Position numbers and translations under genes: made by a program
The notes under the pieces: model-generated
Told to the model about the DNA's origin: nothing
The model's input: only the letters and a program-made list of their open reading frames with translations
The model's database searches: none
Assembly (NCBI GenBank): GCA_036345935.2
Contig: JADWOT020000004.1
Coordinates: 4,746,168-4,810,167, forward strand
Direction: 5' to 3'
Source of the DNA: Taenia hydatigena
Taxonomy: Eukaryota > Platyhelminthes > Cestoda > Cyclophyllidea > Taeniidae
Length of the DNA stretch: 64,000 nt
In this document: positions 1 to 12,395 of the stretch, one piece after another
Position numbering within the stretch: the first letter of the stretch is position 1
Layout: every line of letters starts with the position of its first letter

Positions 1-1017
1 TTAATTCAACTCAACCCAAACTAACCAACACCTAATTTGCATAGCCTATGCACTAATGCACACTATTTAATAATTAGTTCAAAGCGAAATGCGGCAGCTG
101 CACTCTCATCATTAATATAAAGCATCGTAAGGCGACATTTTTGACATACTGATGAGCCATAAAATAACAGAAGAGGCTCTCGACGATTCTAAGCACGACC
201 GGAGAGCTAGAGATCGACACCTCAGACTGCAGAATCATAAGGCAACTTTGAATTGCTTCACAAGACGGTTCTCTAACTTCTTGCCCTATATGCCAGGTAA
301 GCGCTCAACACCTATGCCACAGGTGATGATGCCTTACCCAAAACGTAACGGTGTATCATTTCAGCTCACACACACCTCGCCCACACCAATCAACAAGCAA
401 ATTGATCACCACCCACGCAAGCTTGCCCAATCCTAACTTGCCTTTGTTTGCGAAGAAACACAAATAAATAATTAACAACTTTTAATTTACCACTGATGGA
501 GACTGTACAGAAAGACACAGCATTGTCGGGACGTCATCACAGCTTAAGAGACAGATATAGACATCAGGAGTGGTGATGATTAGAAATTTGGAGAGTTTTG
601 AGCTGCTCTTCATTCGGGTGCCACCGGAAGAAACGGTTGACCAGTCTTTTGCCTCCTTTCCCATCAACGCATGATCATTAGGATCCACACCGACAGGTCG
701 TCGTTATGACCCGCTTTGGATAGTGGATCTCACGTCTCCACTGATCCGCACTATTGACATCTGAACCTACGAAACCATGACAATAAACAGGGGCTAAGGA
801 AACTCGCATTAAATACGAGAGAAAATGAGGCCTGAAATGAGGTGCTGGTTTTAAATCTATCAAATGAACCATGATACAGCGCTATCATATGAAGTGGTAG
901 GCGCTAGTTCACGTTATACCCCAAGTAGAATTCGTTGATCAAGAATGTCACAGAACAGCGGCAGCGCCCATACACAACGAGGTGCGGTGATGAACCGAGT
1001 TTCTTGTGAAGGAAGTC

Positions 1018-1033
1018 GTCCACACTCGTGGAC
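1018..1033. repeat. Perfect 6-bp-stem palindrome at an A/B breakpoint
   Basis: GTCCAC, four bases, GTGGAC. The same palindrome is present in copy B at 50,400-50,415. Four bases inside it, A and B stop being homologous (see 1,038-1,541). Confidence 0.75.
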
Positions 1034-1037
1034 ATGC

Positions 1038-1541
1038 GCACCGGCAGGAGACGTCAATATATTCGGCAATTAGACATTTGAGTGATGTATACGCATTCCG
1101 ATCGGTGGCATCCCTGCAAATGGTGTTTTTTAGCCCATTCATACAGTAGTACTTCCTGACAACGCTTAGTGGCGAGGTAAAATTCCCCATACCCAGTGTC
1201 CAACTGACACCCAGCATACCCTACCGTACAATTGTGCAAGGCACGAATGCATTCGGATTAATGTTTCCAGTAAGTTGAGCTTTAAGATTTCCTTTTAATT
1301 TCGAGGATAACGGATGATGGGGATAGATGGAAAGAGGAAGTACCTTTATGACCAATCTTCCATGCATGTCAAGACCAGTCTCTGAGTAATGCGCGAGGGA
1401 CTTAAGCGGCTTACCACGCCACAGCTTCCCTCCACCCCTCCAAATAGATGGACATCACAATCGGGAGGCTTGGAAATCCGAAGTGATGCGATTGGTATGG
1501 AACTGTCTTTTCCAAACATCATCCTACACACGGACTGCAGC
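1038..1541. other. A-only replacement segment
   Basis: About 504 bp present in A with no counterpart in B, which instead has an unrelated 208 bp at 50,187-50,394. Homology ends just right of the 1,018 palindrome and resumes at the shared AT-rich string starting near 1,542. I see no gene, terminal repeat or target duplication in it. Whether this is an insertion in A, a deletion in B, or a replacement cannot be decided from two copies. Confidence 0.7.
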
Positions 1542-2779
1542 AAAATCAACAAAAATAATGCTCGATATCGTCTGGCGCTCAAGCACAAGGTTCGGGTCCG
1601 TATGCACTAAAACTTGGGCATATCTATGTCGGTGACGTCCCCTCTCTCCTCCTCAATACCCAGTGCACCCTCGGCTCCGCCGCATGAGACACGCGCATGA
1701 CAGCAATCAGACTATGCGTATTACGTGTAATAGACGGGGCGTGCGTGTGCGCGTGGACCTAAAGCAGCAGAACGTGTACCATGCATAGTGCAGCTGAACA
1801 TAGTAAAGTATTCCTTTTCTTTCCAACATGAGCAAGTTCCAACCTAAGCATTACATGTAGCAATAATTAATCAAAATCAAGCAATGGTCTCCAGAAACAC
1901 TCGCGACAATGGCGTCAAGGCGGTGCTAATTATAGCATCCCCGACAGTCAGATGTTCCGACTAAGATGAAGCGATTTCAGCAATCTCGCTCACACCAGGC
2001 AGGACCGTACAAACGTTCCAGTGCCACACATCGCTGAAGTGAAGCAGATGAAGGTAAGTAGGCGAGCAGGTTCATGGACAGTGAAATAATCATATTGCCC
2101 CACCTTCGCCTGTCTGTCTACCCAAACCTCTACTACTCAAGTTACCCACTCAACAGATAAGTGAATTGGGCGTTAGTAAGGAAACAGATGAAGCTTAACG
2201 CTTGCCAGTGCCCATTTATCTGTGCCTCGAAAAACGTCCACCGACTATCAGCCATCAAGACCATTAATGCGGCTGACCTAAGGAAGACGCCAATCCTGCA
2301 CTTTTGCCCCTCTCCACCACATGTCAGCCAACTATTAGACCCAAGGCAATTCAACTAGAACCAACGCTAATTACTACTGCGACTAAAAGGAAGGAGGAGG
2401 AGGGGGAATGCGCTGGAACTACTGCACTGCTACAGCAGGGAAAGCAAGCAAGTTGAGGCAATTAGTGGTTCGCCTTCGCTTTAAGTACACACTGCATTCA
2501 CATGTATTTCGGAGACAGACATCCCAGGACGCTTTTTCCGATAATGATAAATGCGCGCAGTTTAGTGTCTTAGGCAGGGAACACTAAACAGTCAGATACC
2601 CTCAAACTTGCATCGTCAGCAGAAGGAGCCAACGAAATTACTTCACAATGAGGAAAATCTAGATGCGCCTCAAGTGCGCACTAATCCACAACATGGTCCT
2701 CCGCAAATCCCCAAAACTGCGAAGAGGTAAAGCAGCAGTGAGCTTCCTAATCACAAGTAGACCAATTAGCATGTACTTA

Positions 2780-3000
2780 TTTAATACAAGTGTGCACAGC
2801 GCCCATGCCACTGTTCCGACTTGGAATGAGGTATACTTATTTAAAGGCAATGCTTACAGTCCACTGCAGATGCTCACACTTGGTGTGATGCAGATTGCCC
2901 TATCCTACCTGTCAACATCCAGTGCACTCAATCCGGTAACAACCAATTTAGCATACTTGGCAATAAATACAAGCAACTTGTCCCAATCAAGCTTTGAATG
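2780..3000 (+). pseudogene. Decayed translated motif family, copy in A
   Basis: The plus-strand frame around 2,830-2,950 reads LF.GNAY..LQ and, further on, SYLSTSSALNPV. Related readings occur on the minus strand of C1 (about 17,838-17,960), C3 (about 39,469-39,570), B (about 48,740-48,840) and a single-copy site (about 55,316-55,380). Shared residues include a Y-x-S/P-T/K-x-S-x-L/F-N-P/L-V pattern. The nucleotide repeat is about 130-200 bp long. The recurring reading frame suggests a once-coding ancestor, perhaps a transposon or gene fragment, but I do not recognise the family. C3 carries a one-base frameshift, so the copies are decayed. Confidence 0.4.
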
Positions 3001-4854
3001 CCCGTGTATACTCATTGAATCCTGCTAAATACAATCTTTTCCGTTTGGACTAGAATGCCAACACAAGTAATAGGCGAACATACACTACCTATCCTTCAAG
3101 ACGGAAAACCAAACAAGGTGCACGAAATGGATAAGTCCAGCCGCTGGTATGACTACATATCAATGAGCACAACTCAGAACTGCCAATGCTTAATGTGTAC
3201 CAATGTCGAGTGAAAGCAACTCGACAACTTATGGCATCAAACAAGTGGGACATGCGGAAAACTGGAAAGTAAGAAGAGGCACAGCGAGCCCTGAACCAGC
3301 GCTGAATTCACATTCAACAGGCAGTGTCTGTAGCTGGTACAAAAGACGGCACTTCGCAGTCAGGCCTCACACCTCATCAAAGCAGGCAAACAGCAAATTG
3401 AGACTTTTCAAATGTGCATAAATGTGCATTTATACGCACCTATGAATTGGCGGGTTCCTTCCTCCACCTATCCACAATCACTGCACCCTCCAACGTTGCT
3501 CTTGTTGCCTGCCACGTCACAACGCAGGAGTAACTGCAAAACACCGCTTGCGTCCTACTCTGCAGACTTCCAACAGTTTTGGCAATAACTCATCAGCGAA
3601 CGCTGACTGCCAAAGCGCCCATCAGCGGTGGCACAGCCTCAACGAAATACCTGTTCCTTGCAGGCTCGGATTGAACATAGATGGCACGTTAATTCATTTG
3701 TTCAGACGTCATCATTTTTGCAGCAGAATTCGATATTTGCATCCACCCCTCAGCTACGCCAACAAACGTTAGGTTCGAATAACATCCTTGTATCTACAGG
3801 AACAAGCTGAGGCTTAAACAAGCCATGTCGATCAAACCAGTGGATGGACGTTTAGTGTGACGACGGCGTAAACTGCAAGTTGACATCCCTTCGAAGCAGA
3901 TTTCTTACGACCTTGGCATGGGCCTATTCAGATCCCGTCCGTCAAAGCTGCAGAAGACCGCATTCTGTTCGTCAATGAAAGAAAAACACTCAAGCACCCC
4001 TTTAGAGAGTGCTGCAGCTTTGTCCGCGTCCAGTTAGCACGACAGATTCCAACGATATGGTTGTTGCAACACCTTGGAGAAATGCAGCTGTCGCGCTGAA
4101 TTTGGGAGAAGGCCTTGAGAAAAGGGTACAAGACTAGTTCGTCAAAGCACAGCATAGAGCGTGCCAACTTATAAGCCTAAACACACTTGTATCACCGCAC
4201 GGTGGAGAACAATAGGGAGGTCAAACTTCAAATTCATCACTTTTTTAAGCTCTCAGGGCTCATTAGATGCACCACAATCGACAAGAGTATTCTTGACACC
4301 ATTAAGATCCGAACCATCGTCGACGCCGAGTAAAGCCCGAAATTTTACGGTTCTCTTTCACTCTTCAATCAAAAGAACCTATTTGGCCTGAATACTGCCG
4401 CGAATAAAACGCGCAACGTACCCACCACACCTGCAGACAATGCACTAAATACAACTGATGACCTTGAAACTGCCATAGCAAATGAAGAACTGCTGATTAA
4501 ATACCTTTCTATCTTTAGGAATAGTAAACAGCGATAAAAAGCTAAATTCTGTTTTAAAACCTTAGCATAAATAACTTATGCAGGCATATAAAATCAAATG
4601 CAGTTCATCGTTAAAAATGGAACTATACAATTTATATGTGTATAAAGAATTTGCTGACAATTAAATCAGAAACCACACACCTCGCAAACTTATCTGCATC
4701 TGCGTTAAAAAGAACTATGGTCAAACATGCTGCTACGCATGCGACAATTGAAACCCTACCTTTGAGCAGGATGTAAGTTTTGTTACCAAATTGGAAGCAG
4801 AATAGTGAACTGTCGGTGTAGTACCTTATTTCCTTGTACTATTGGTTTTGATCA

Positions 4855-5290
4855 GGGTCACAATAGTGGCCATCTTGCCGAGCTGCGTAGGCTGGACGCT
4901 GGACCATGCCAGCGGCTCATTTCCTTCTGCCTGTTGAATATATATATATATTCCACCCTAGTATTCTGCCTTCTTTTGCCTTCAGGGCAGCCTCGGGACT
5001 CCACAGTCGGCTTCAATAAAATCGACGCTCATCACACATGAAGTTCTAATTTCCTCCCGGCCTCTCGCACTAAGAATGCACTTGAAGTGACATGGATTTA
5101 CACAATGAGTAAAATTATAGTGTCCCGAGACTCCCTTAAGGGCAAAAGAGAACAAAATATTAGGTCAGAATACATTCATAGAATTAATAAACAGAGGAAA
5201 CGGGGCTGTGGTCATGGCTTGGAGATCAGGCCATGCGATTAGGAAAATATTGCCAATGTGACCGAAACCGAAACTGGCAGTCGTGATTAA
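4855..5290. repeat. Inverted pair of about 165-bp dispersed elements (SINE-like?) in A
   Basis: A minus-strand copy (about 4,855-5,010) and a plus-strand copy (about 5,118-5,290) of one element face each other across about 100 bp. Both share, in order, a CCCGAG-x-CTCCCT start, a GGCAAAAGA block, a TA-rich tract, a GGCATGGCTC-like block and a GTGACC-rich end. The pair is mirrored in copy B (about 46,430-46,860). One element is also at the start of A'' (about 62,281-62,380). The TGGCTCAGCGG string in the B copy resembles a tRNA-type A box, which would suit a Pol III SINE. However, I find no B box or A-rich tail, so that is only a possibility. Confidence 0.6.
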
Positions 5291-7667
5291 CAAAGCATTG
5301 TAAAAGATGCGACGCCTTAAAATCCTTTAGACGAATAGGTTAGGGCCAAAGGATTTCTGTGATAACGGGTAGTTACCTTTCAGTCATTAGTGCACAAACC
5401 TCAATTTCGTATCAGATCGATGAGGCGCCCCTGCCGAGTCGTAGATTAATGGTTAAAACAGAGTAGTGTGGTGTGGACAAGTCAGTCACTAGGTGACAGA
5501 ACGTTTGTCGCGCAGACCAACTCCTTACCCCAAAGGTGATGATCGTTGCAGTGTAGCTGAAGTGGGTAAATCGGTCTGAATTTGTGCACAAACTCCCCGT
5601 CTCGAGAGACATTATTCCTGAAATTGCGAATCATGGGGGACAGTCGCGAGTGTTTGCATGCAAAGCTGCAATTTTTCTTGCGTTCTTCTTTTGGACGCAG
5701 TACACACTCTGCAACATTGTTGGCGTCGAGGGACACCCTCCTTTTACCACCTGAAGGCCTCTCTCTTGCTTCACAGAAATCGCACTCCTACCTACAATCT
5801 ATGGCGAATGGAATGCTCTAAGTGCAAATCAGATAATATCATCTTGATTTTAGAAACAGAAATGATTGCACTCCTAAAATGTATTAACTATTCTTACTTT
5901 TATTCGTCTATCGAATTTCTCGTGTGTTTAAAAAGGCATCGTTGGCAGAAAATGTTAGGTTTCGAGTCAAAAAGGAGTTATTTCTGGAAGGGAGGAGTAC
6001 ACCAAACATTTCTTCATGGCATTCTATGGCACGCATCGCGTGTTGTGCCGGTGGAGTGGAGGTGGATGTACCAGTGCACACAGCAGCTGCAAAGGTTGGA
6101 GATGAGAGTGAGGAGAAGAAGGGACGGGTGAAGAAAGTGCAGTTCGATGAATGTAGCATCACCTTAGCAAAATGGAACTCCCTGCAGTGTCAACACTCGC
6201 CTTCCCGACAGTCGATCAGAACTGATGTGAGGGATGCTGACATGTTCTATAGGCTGCTGAGCAATGTGTAGTGGCAGCAAAGAAGATTATTTTATAGCGA
6301 TAATTTGTCAAACGCAAAAAATTGCCGAACTTTGCCTCTTGGACGGTAATAGTCATGTTTCTGGTACTCGGCGGCTGTCATCACTTCTAACAAGTCCATA
6401 CCCCGGAGAGGTAACAAATCACTGCAAAATTGGCATTTCTTTAGACTTCAGGTCAATTCTGCCTCCATACATCTATTGGCAAAGACGAGAACCTCATTGA
6501 GACAGATCATACTATTCTTTAGCAATAAACCTATTTATGCTGGCTGCATCAAGCGTTGGAGGGATGTCACCGCAACACGCATTGGCCAAATTCATGCAGC
6601 GCACATGGCAGTGCAAATGCAGGCTCTTTTCTGTTCGCCTCTGCCACTTCCGCATTCTACTATGCTGAATTTAAATCAAGGGAGAGAACTATGTAACACC
6701 AACTGACGATTCTAGCGATTTGTGTATGTGGGATTAAGGGGAATGCATCCTCCTTAATTACGGCGCCAATGCACAATCGCGTGCTGTGGTTGATGGTCCT
6801 TATCAGCACCATCGCAGAGGCTCACGGTGGCTTTGATACTTGTGCAACTTTATCTTGAATCATCCCGTTAACCAGATGGTTTACTTTTAGCAAAGGGGGC
6901 AGTATGCGTCTGGGTGGTTAATGGATGTGTCTAACTTCACCACTACCTATCGCATGCTTCACAAAACTTGCCCGACCCAGTTTAGCGCTTTAACATGATA
7001 ACATGCTTGCTTACTTGCCCAGCAACTCACAATGTTTTTCTCTTCTTATCGGCTGTGTAAGTCTACTTAAGTTGATTAGGGATATGGCTGCATCCTTGTA
7101 GAGGCCACTACGTGTGTTAGCTGACGGCGATGTGGATCGCCACCCGCCAGCATGGTAGGCTGCCATCCTCTAAGAGCATTAAGTGAATGCTGTGACACAC
7201 TGGTTGATACTATGTTAGCAGAACAATGAGTTCTCCCAATCCGGTGATTTCAATCACTACCTTGATTCCAGTATCCATTGGACCACTCCTCCATTTCTAA
7301 TCAAGCTAGTTGTCTGACGTAGACACACTGAAGGCTCCGATTACACGCATAGACGCTAAAAGTGGGAATCACATGGCAAGATTGGGTTGATGCTGTTGAG
7401 CGGAATAATGGACGCCACACCTAAATTATGTTCCGAAACGATGAACCTGCAAAGATTTGCATCCTGATGTCCACCGAATATGTGACGCTAATTAACGAAG
7501 TGGCAACCCAAAAACACATTTCGCAAAGCTGAGTGCGTGCCCCATTTGGACGAAGACAGGAGTAGGTACAGAAGAACACCGAACGTGAACAATAAGTGTT
7601 CATGTGATAAAGGTAGGTGAACGTGTTGTGACGGATTTCAAATTTAAACTACGCATAGGGATAGGGG

Positions 7668-8930
7668 TCGTAGACTTAGGCCTAGCACTACTTTGTAGAA
7701 TTGTGTCACATGCTCAACATACTTGACTCGTCTGGGTCGTATGACCTGTAGCTCCTTGAGCACGAACTCCTCAAATCGGCCATAAATAGTAGCATCTATC
7801 GGATTCAATAACACCCGCCCCACAGTCTCAGTCCTTCGACGCGTCTTATTACACAAAGACTTTAAAGCTCTCTGTTTAACATAGCAGTGGTAGAAGCTTT
7901 TATGCAGGCTTCACTTCTGCAGAAGTTGGGTGACAGGTACTATTCCCGACTACATCTACAAAAAAGCCATTCACCACAGACATCTTCACATGGCAGCTTA
8001 GTCCCATGCACAGATTGTGGCTTAATCACAGCAACAAATAGTGCGCCTTATATTGCGGCTTGGATCCAGTTCCAAATCGCAAACCGGTAATACGGGCCAG
8101 AGAGAGACAATTCTTCCTAGTATGAATTGCATCGCGCCTTTGTTGATAACAAGAGATGGTTGACGTCGCTTTGACTTGTTACTTGTCAGCATTCAGCGAA
8201 GAAGGGAAGGTCAGAATCACTGACTGACTGCTCATTGCATGTAGAATGATCAAAGGCGTATTTTAATTTAAAATGTGACGGCGAAGAACATTGCTCGATC
8301 ACAAGACAATTATATTCGGATTTCGTTGGTGCAGATTGGCACTACCGCCGCTAATGCTGAGGCTGAGACAACGCAGTAAGGCAAATACGCGGCAGCATTT
8401 CACAGGACTAATCACCCGCGCCCCGCCCACCAAAAGCACCACTTATCTCAGATGTCATTGCCACTGGCACAATTTTTGTGTCAGTAGTTGACATTGCTGT
8501 TGTCAGCATAGCAATCTATGTAGGAGCAATTTCTACTATCTAGAATAAATTAGCCTATGCATGCTCTGAGGATCAAAGTCCTCAGTCCATCTCCCTTGAG
8601 TCAGGTCCATCCAAAACGCAAATCGATAGCATCTAAAATGAGTAGATTCGCAGACCTTCATATGATGAACTGGCTGAGGATTGGTTTTGAGGGAGTGTAA
8701 GCAGGAACAGGAATTAGTCATGCTCCACGAATCCAGGCTGACGTGATCCACTCAAGTGGCCGAATAGGAAGTCTCAATTGTTTAACACGCACACTGTCAA
8801 GAGCCGTCCACTCGTCTCACTGCTTTGCACTCAGCCTTGCTGGCAAAACAACTCCACTTTATCACCACTGCCAATGTCCCGGCTTCCACGTCCACATTAT
8901 CGCACTTTAGTAGTCATCGACAGCTACCAT
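7668..8930. other. Single-copy spacer between A and C1
   Basis: Neither A nor C continues into this 1.26-kb stretch, and I found no second copy in the window. It has short open frames only (up to about 70 codons), with no recognisable domain, splice pattern or RNA gene. Confidence 0.6.
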
Positions 8931-11900
8931 TGAATCACATGCCTCAATCAGTAGGTGAGCACGCAATGCTTGAGGAGGAAGTACCGTTTTATGCTCAAGC
9001 ATTAGACCTCATTAAACGTAAGGATGTGCATGATTGGGTGAACCCATCCTTCGTTCTGTGTCAACAAATTACGATCCACAATACGGTTGCATCAACGGAG
9101 TCTTTAAGAACTCTGTTACATAGAAGCCCTTTATTAAGCGTTGAACTTGCACATTTAAGACTTTGATGCGAAATAAATCAAAAATCACGAATTGAAATGA
9201 CATCCCTCTCGAAAGGAGTGATAACCACATTTCCTAGGCATCATGTCTGTTGCATTTCCATAGCAACCTTCAGTTTGACCCCAAAACTAACTCAAAGGAT
9301 TTTATAGCAGTGCCAATTGGAACTTCTCATGCTAGCTCTTAAGACTTTTGAGCGAACAGAACAAGTTTACTTGAATTCAACAGGCCTTCTTCCACGAACT
9401 TCCTTTAGTGTGAAATATGTCAGACTTGCTATAATTTTGTCCATTGTGCGATTATCGTGTCGACATTAAGGTTGGAAGACTTCATCGCTTTTGCAAGTAA
9501 GGAGTGCCAAGGCACTTTCCCCTATGGATTTGAGAAGTATCACAAATTCTTGGTATAGTTTAAGCAGCCTGCTCAGGCATTGATAAAACGTTTCTAAACA
9601 AAGCATCTAGATCGAAAACACCTAATTGTACTCTGCAAGTAGAAGTCATTATCATTTTATTTTTAGCATTAGTACTCCTGAGTAGCAGAGAGCAAATTAA
9701 TTAGATGCAGAAAACAATAATGGTGAATACATAGCCCGTGCATTCGAAAAGCCTGTTCGGTAATCGTCGAGAAATAAGAAAGACATTTGTGTCTCCGGTT
9801 ACTGAACGCAGGTTTTCAGCAAGTTTCAGGCGCTATGAGTGCTAAACAGCAATCAGCTTATGCTACTTGGGCAATCTGTTGCGAAGTAGGATTAATCTGC
9901 TTGCGTAGCCATCGTTCATTTAATCCGTTTCGTGAGTTTTATTGAGAGAGTTTGTAAAAGCTGCTCGAAAATTCTCGCAATTTTTTGTAACGAGCTCTGA
10001 GGATCTTTTCATAGATCTAACAAAGATGTATCCAATTTAAATTACTTTTTTTGGCAAATTGTTTACTTATACACATGGTAATCCAGTGGAAATAAAGTGG
10101 ACAATGCCCATTATCTCCCCCTGCATTTTTAGCTCTGCATCAATTGGGCTGCATAGACTCCCAACACTGGGATGTAAAAGGGTGCTATTTGTGAGATTTA
10201 TGCATACTGGACACATAAGGGTCAAATTAGCATCTCTGCAAAGGACACTCGAATCAAATTAAGAGCCATGGAATCAAACAAAAGTAGCGAAGTAGTTCCA
10301 TGAGACACACAATATTTTCCCGTACATAATGCTTATGGATCACAAAAAACCAAACCGCATTTAATGTCAGGCTAGATCATGTATTGCTCATCCAAGATCG
10401 GATGCTACATTCTGAGGTTTGAGACGGAACCACCATTGTAAGAGTAGTTCATAACAGACATGCGACCACCTTTAAAATGAGCACAGGTTCTTATTATAGC
10501 AGAGCACCTCATCACGGTTTTGGGTTTGGTGCAAACTATAAGGTGGATATCTATGAGTTTAACGCAATCGTTTGCAAAAGACTGCATCACCACATACCTA
10601 GCACCATGATTAATGGTGTACCGACTAGTCCGTGAGTGTTGAGGCACATTATCTTAAGCAGAGTGTAGTGTTAAAACGGAATCATTCCTAGAAAGTTAAA
10701 TTATAGCTACTTCATTTCTAACGACTCACGCCTCGAATGCCTCCACAGTGGTCTCACGTTCATCACGCTATTGCGCATACGTGCCGGTGAGCAGGGTCGT
10801 CTTGGCAAAGGGTTTGCACCCCCTCCTCCTCTTTCTCCTATGGAACCGGGGACATTGACGACATGCATCCGCCGCACATTGCCCCACCAACATCAACCAA
10901 TGGGAGGCGGTGACGGTGTTGAAGCTGTTAGTCAACCTACCTATTACCCCGCACCCACTTTTTAACGGCAGCTACCTCCCGCCTGCCCAGCTTTTTAGGC
11001 CCCGATTTCCTCTCCCTCCACCTGCTCCCGCCGATGTTGATGCTCCGATGTGACAAGTTCAGCGCCAGTAGTTTTCTTCAATCTTCCTTCTACCTTAACT
11101 TTCCTTCAGCTCTATGTGTTTCAATTTCAATTTGTCTGCTTTTGTTAAAATGACGTTCACTTCTTTCATCATGCTCGCAAAATGTGGAAATTACTGCTAT
11201 CAGTGCTGATACTAATACCGAAGCTTTCATTAGTTGCCCCTTCTAAAGCATTGAAAAGACATTTGCTAAGGATCCAATTCCAGCCAAAACGGCGTTGGAC
11301 TATGTGAGAGGTTGATTTACCCACCTATAAATAGTTACCAATGGTTACCAAAGCAAATCCTGACAAACAGCCGGTATGATAAAACTAATTTATCCATTGT
11401 GCAAACCAGGAAATATACTATAGTGTTCTTTCGTTCAACTGCGGACAGAATGATTTGATTAAGTTTTGCCAGATAATCTTAAGATCGAGAGAAAGTGGTT
11501 TGCCAAGGTGTTGGGCCAACTCGGCATGACACTGTCAACTTGGCATACGGTGCTATCACTTATTGGGCATGGGAATAAGACCGCTCAAACATTTATTGAT
11601 ATGCCAAACCATATTGTGCCTTCGTTCTCAGTAGATGTGCAAGTTTTGAATAACTGAGTACAGTCGAACATGAGCTTTTTGTACCAAGTCCATCCAAATC
11701 GCAATTCTAGCCTATAGCTTTTGCCATCGTAAAACAACTGAACTAAAGTAGTGACGAGGATGCAAATTCATTTTGTGTTGGCAAAACTATTCACCAACAA
11801 GAAAGGAAAGCCGCGACTTCATGTGTACTCGTGTGTCCCCGATTCCACCCAGCTCGGCTGCTGGCATGTGCGTCGACGGGTAGTCTTCACCACTTGTATC

Positions 11901-12292
11901 CTTGTAGTAAAGTAAACTTCATCCTAAATTGCATTAAAATGGATTTTAGGCAATCAAGCAGACCGAACAGGAGATCAGTTTTGGCTATAAGGAGTATCAT
12001 AAAAATGAAAAGTATCTCTGCGAGTCGAAGCATGCACAACGCAGCAGATTTGGTGGTAGGAAGTGAAGGTGCTTCATGTCAGTAAGTGGATTCAAAAACG
12101 AAAATCCGTTTCGTCAACCTTCATACTTAATGTGCAATATGATTAGCTACGCTATCAAGCTTGATTGTATTCACCAAACCAAAGTTTATTGCTCAGCGCA
12201 CATACGCACGACTGCCCACTGTGAGCACAGAGCGGCACGTGATAAGGGTAAAGCAGTGGTAGTTGCAGTGCGTTCGCAAAACCACGCACTCA

Positions 12293-12395
12293 CCGTCTTG
12301 GGAGATGGAGTGCTTCGCATCGCATAAGTTATCTGCTCTCGTGGGCTTGATCCGCCCTGCGATCTGGCACTTCCTCATCCCGTTCGCTTTCACGC
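12293..12395 (+). repeat. Internal C family F1, copy 1
   Basis: Contains a GGAGATGG...CTTCGCA...CTCTCGTGGGCTTGA...CCCTGCGATC pattern. It recurs in C at 15,211-15,275 (plus) and, more decayed, at 14,848-14,910 (minus). The readings share an ASH-x-L-x-x-LV-type pattern, but with no intact gene. The copies sit at equivalent places in C3, and those right of 13,337 also in C2. Confidence 0.5.

Larger units (their letters stand above)
1..7667 (+). repeat. Large duplicated unit A (left arm of inverted repeat with 43,855-51,431)
   Basis: The reverse complement of 43,855-51,431 matches this stretch almost end to end: base 1 pairs with about 51,431 and base 7,667 with about 43,855. Checked by eye, sampled identity is about 95% near the left end and about 91-97% elsewhere. 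The match may run past the left window edge. Right of 7,667 the similarity stops abruptly, just after a short stretch repeating 'ataggg'. Open frames up to 121 codons occur (for example 2,663-3,028), but their B counterparts differ mostly by amino-acid changes or frameshifts, so no gene is called. The two arms are 36 kb apart. Confidence 0.93.

Noticed and set aside
149..156. CTGATGAG, the start of a hammerhead ribozyme core (also near 50,316)
   Set aside because: No matching GAAA core or flanking stems at either site.
3928..4167. 79-codon frame in A with a counterpart in B (47,544-47,783)
   Set aside because: Looks protein-like, but nearly every difference between the copies changes an amino acid (K/E, R/S, H/R, T/I, R/W), so no selection is apparent.
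8931..8940. Left edge of C as a true transposon terminus
   Set aside because: With only two left edges in the window, the shared boundary is simply where the duplication ends. No terminal repeat or target duplication is visible.
10771..10965. 64-codon proline-rich frame in C1, nearly unchanged in C3 (32,415-32,609)
   Set aside because: One residue change fits the overall identity of the copies. Low complexity from CCT/CCC runs, and no splice or promoter context.
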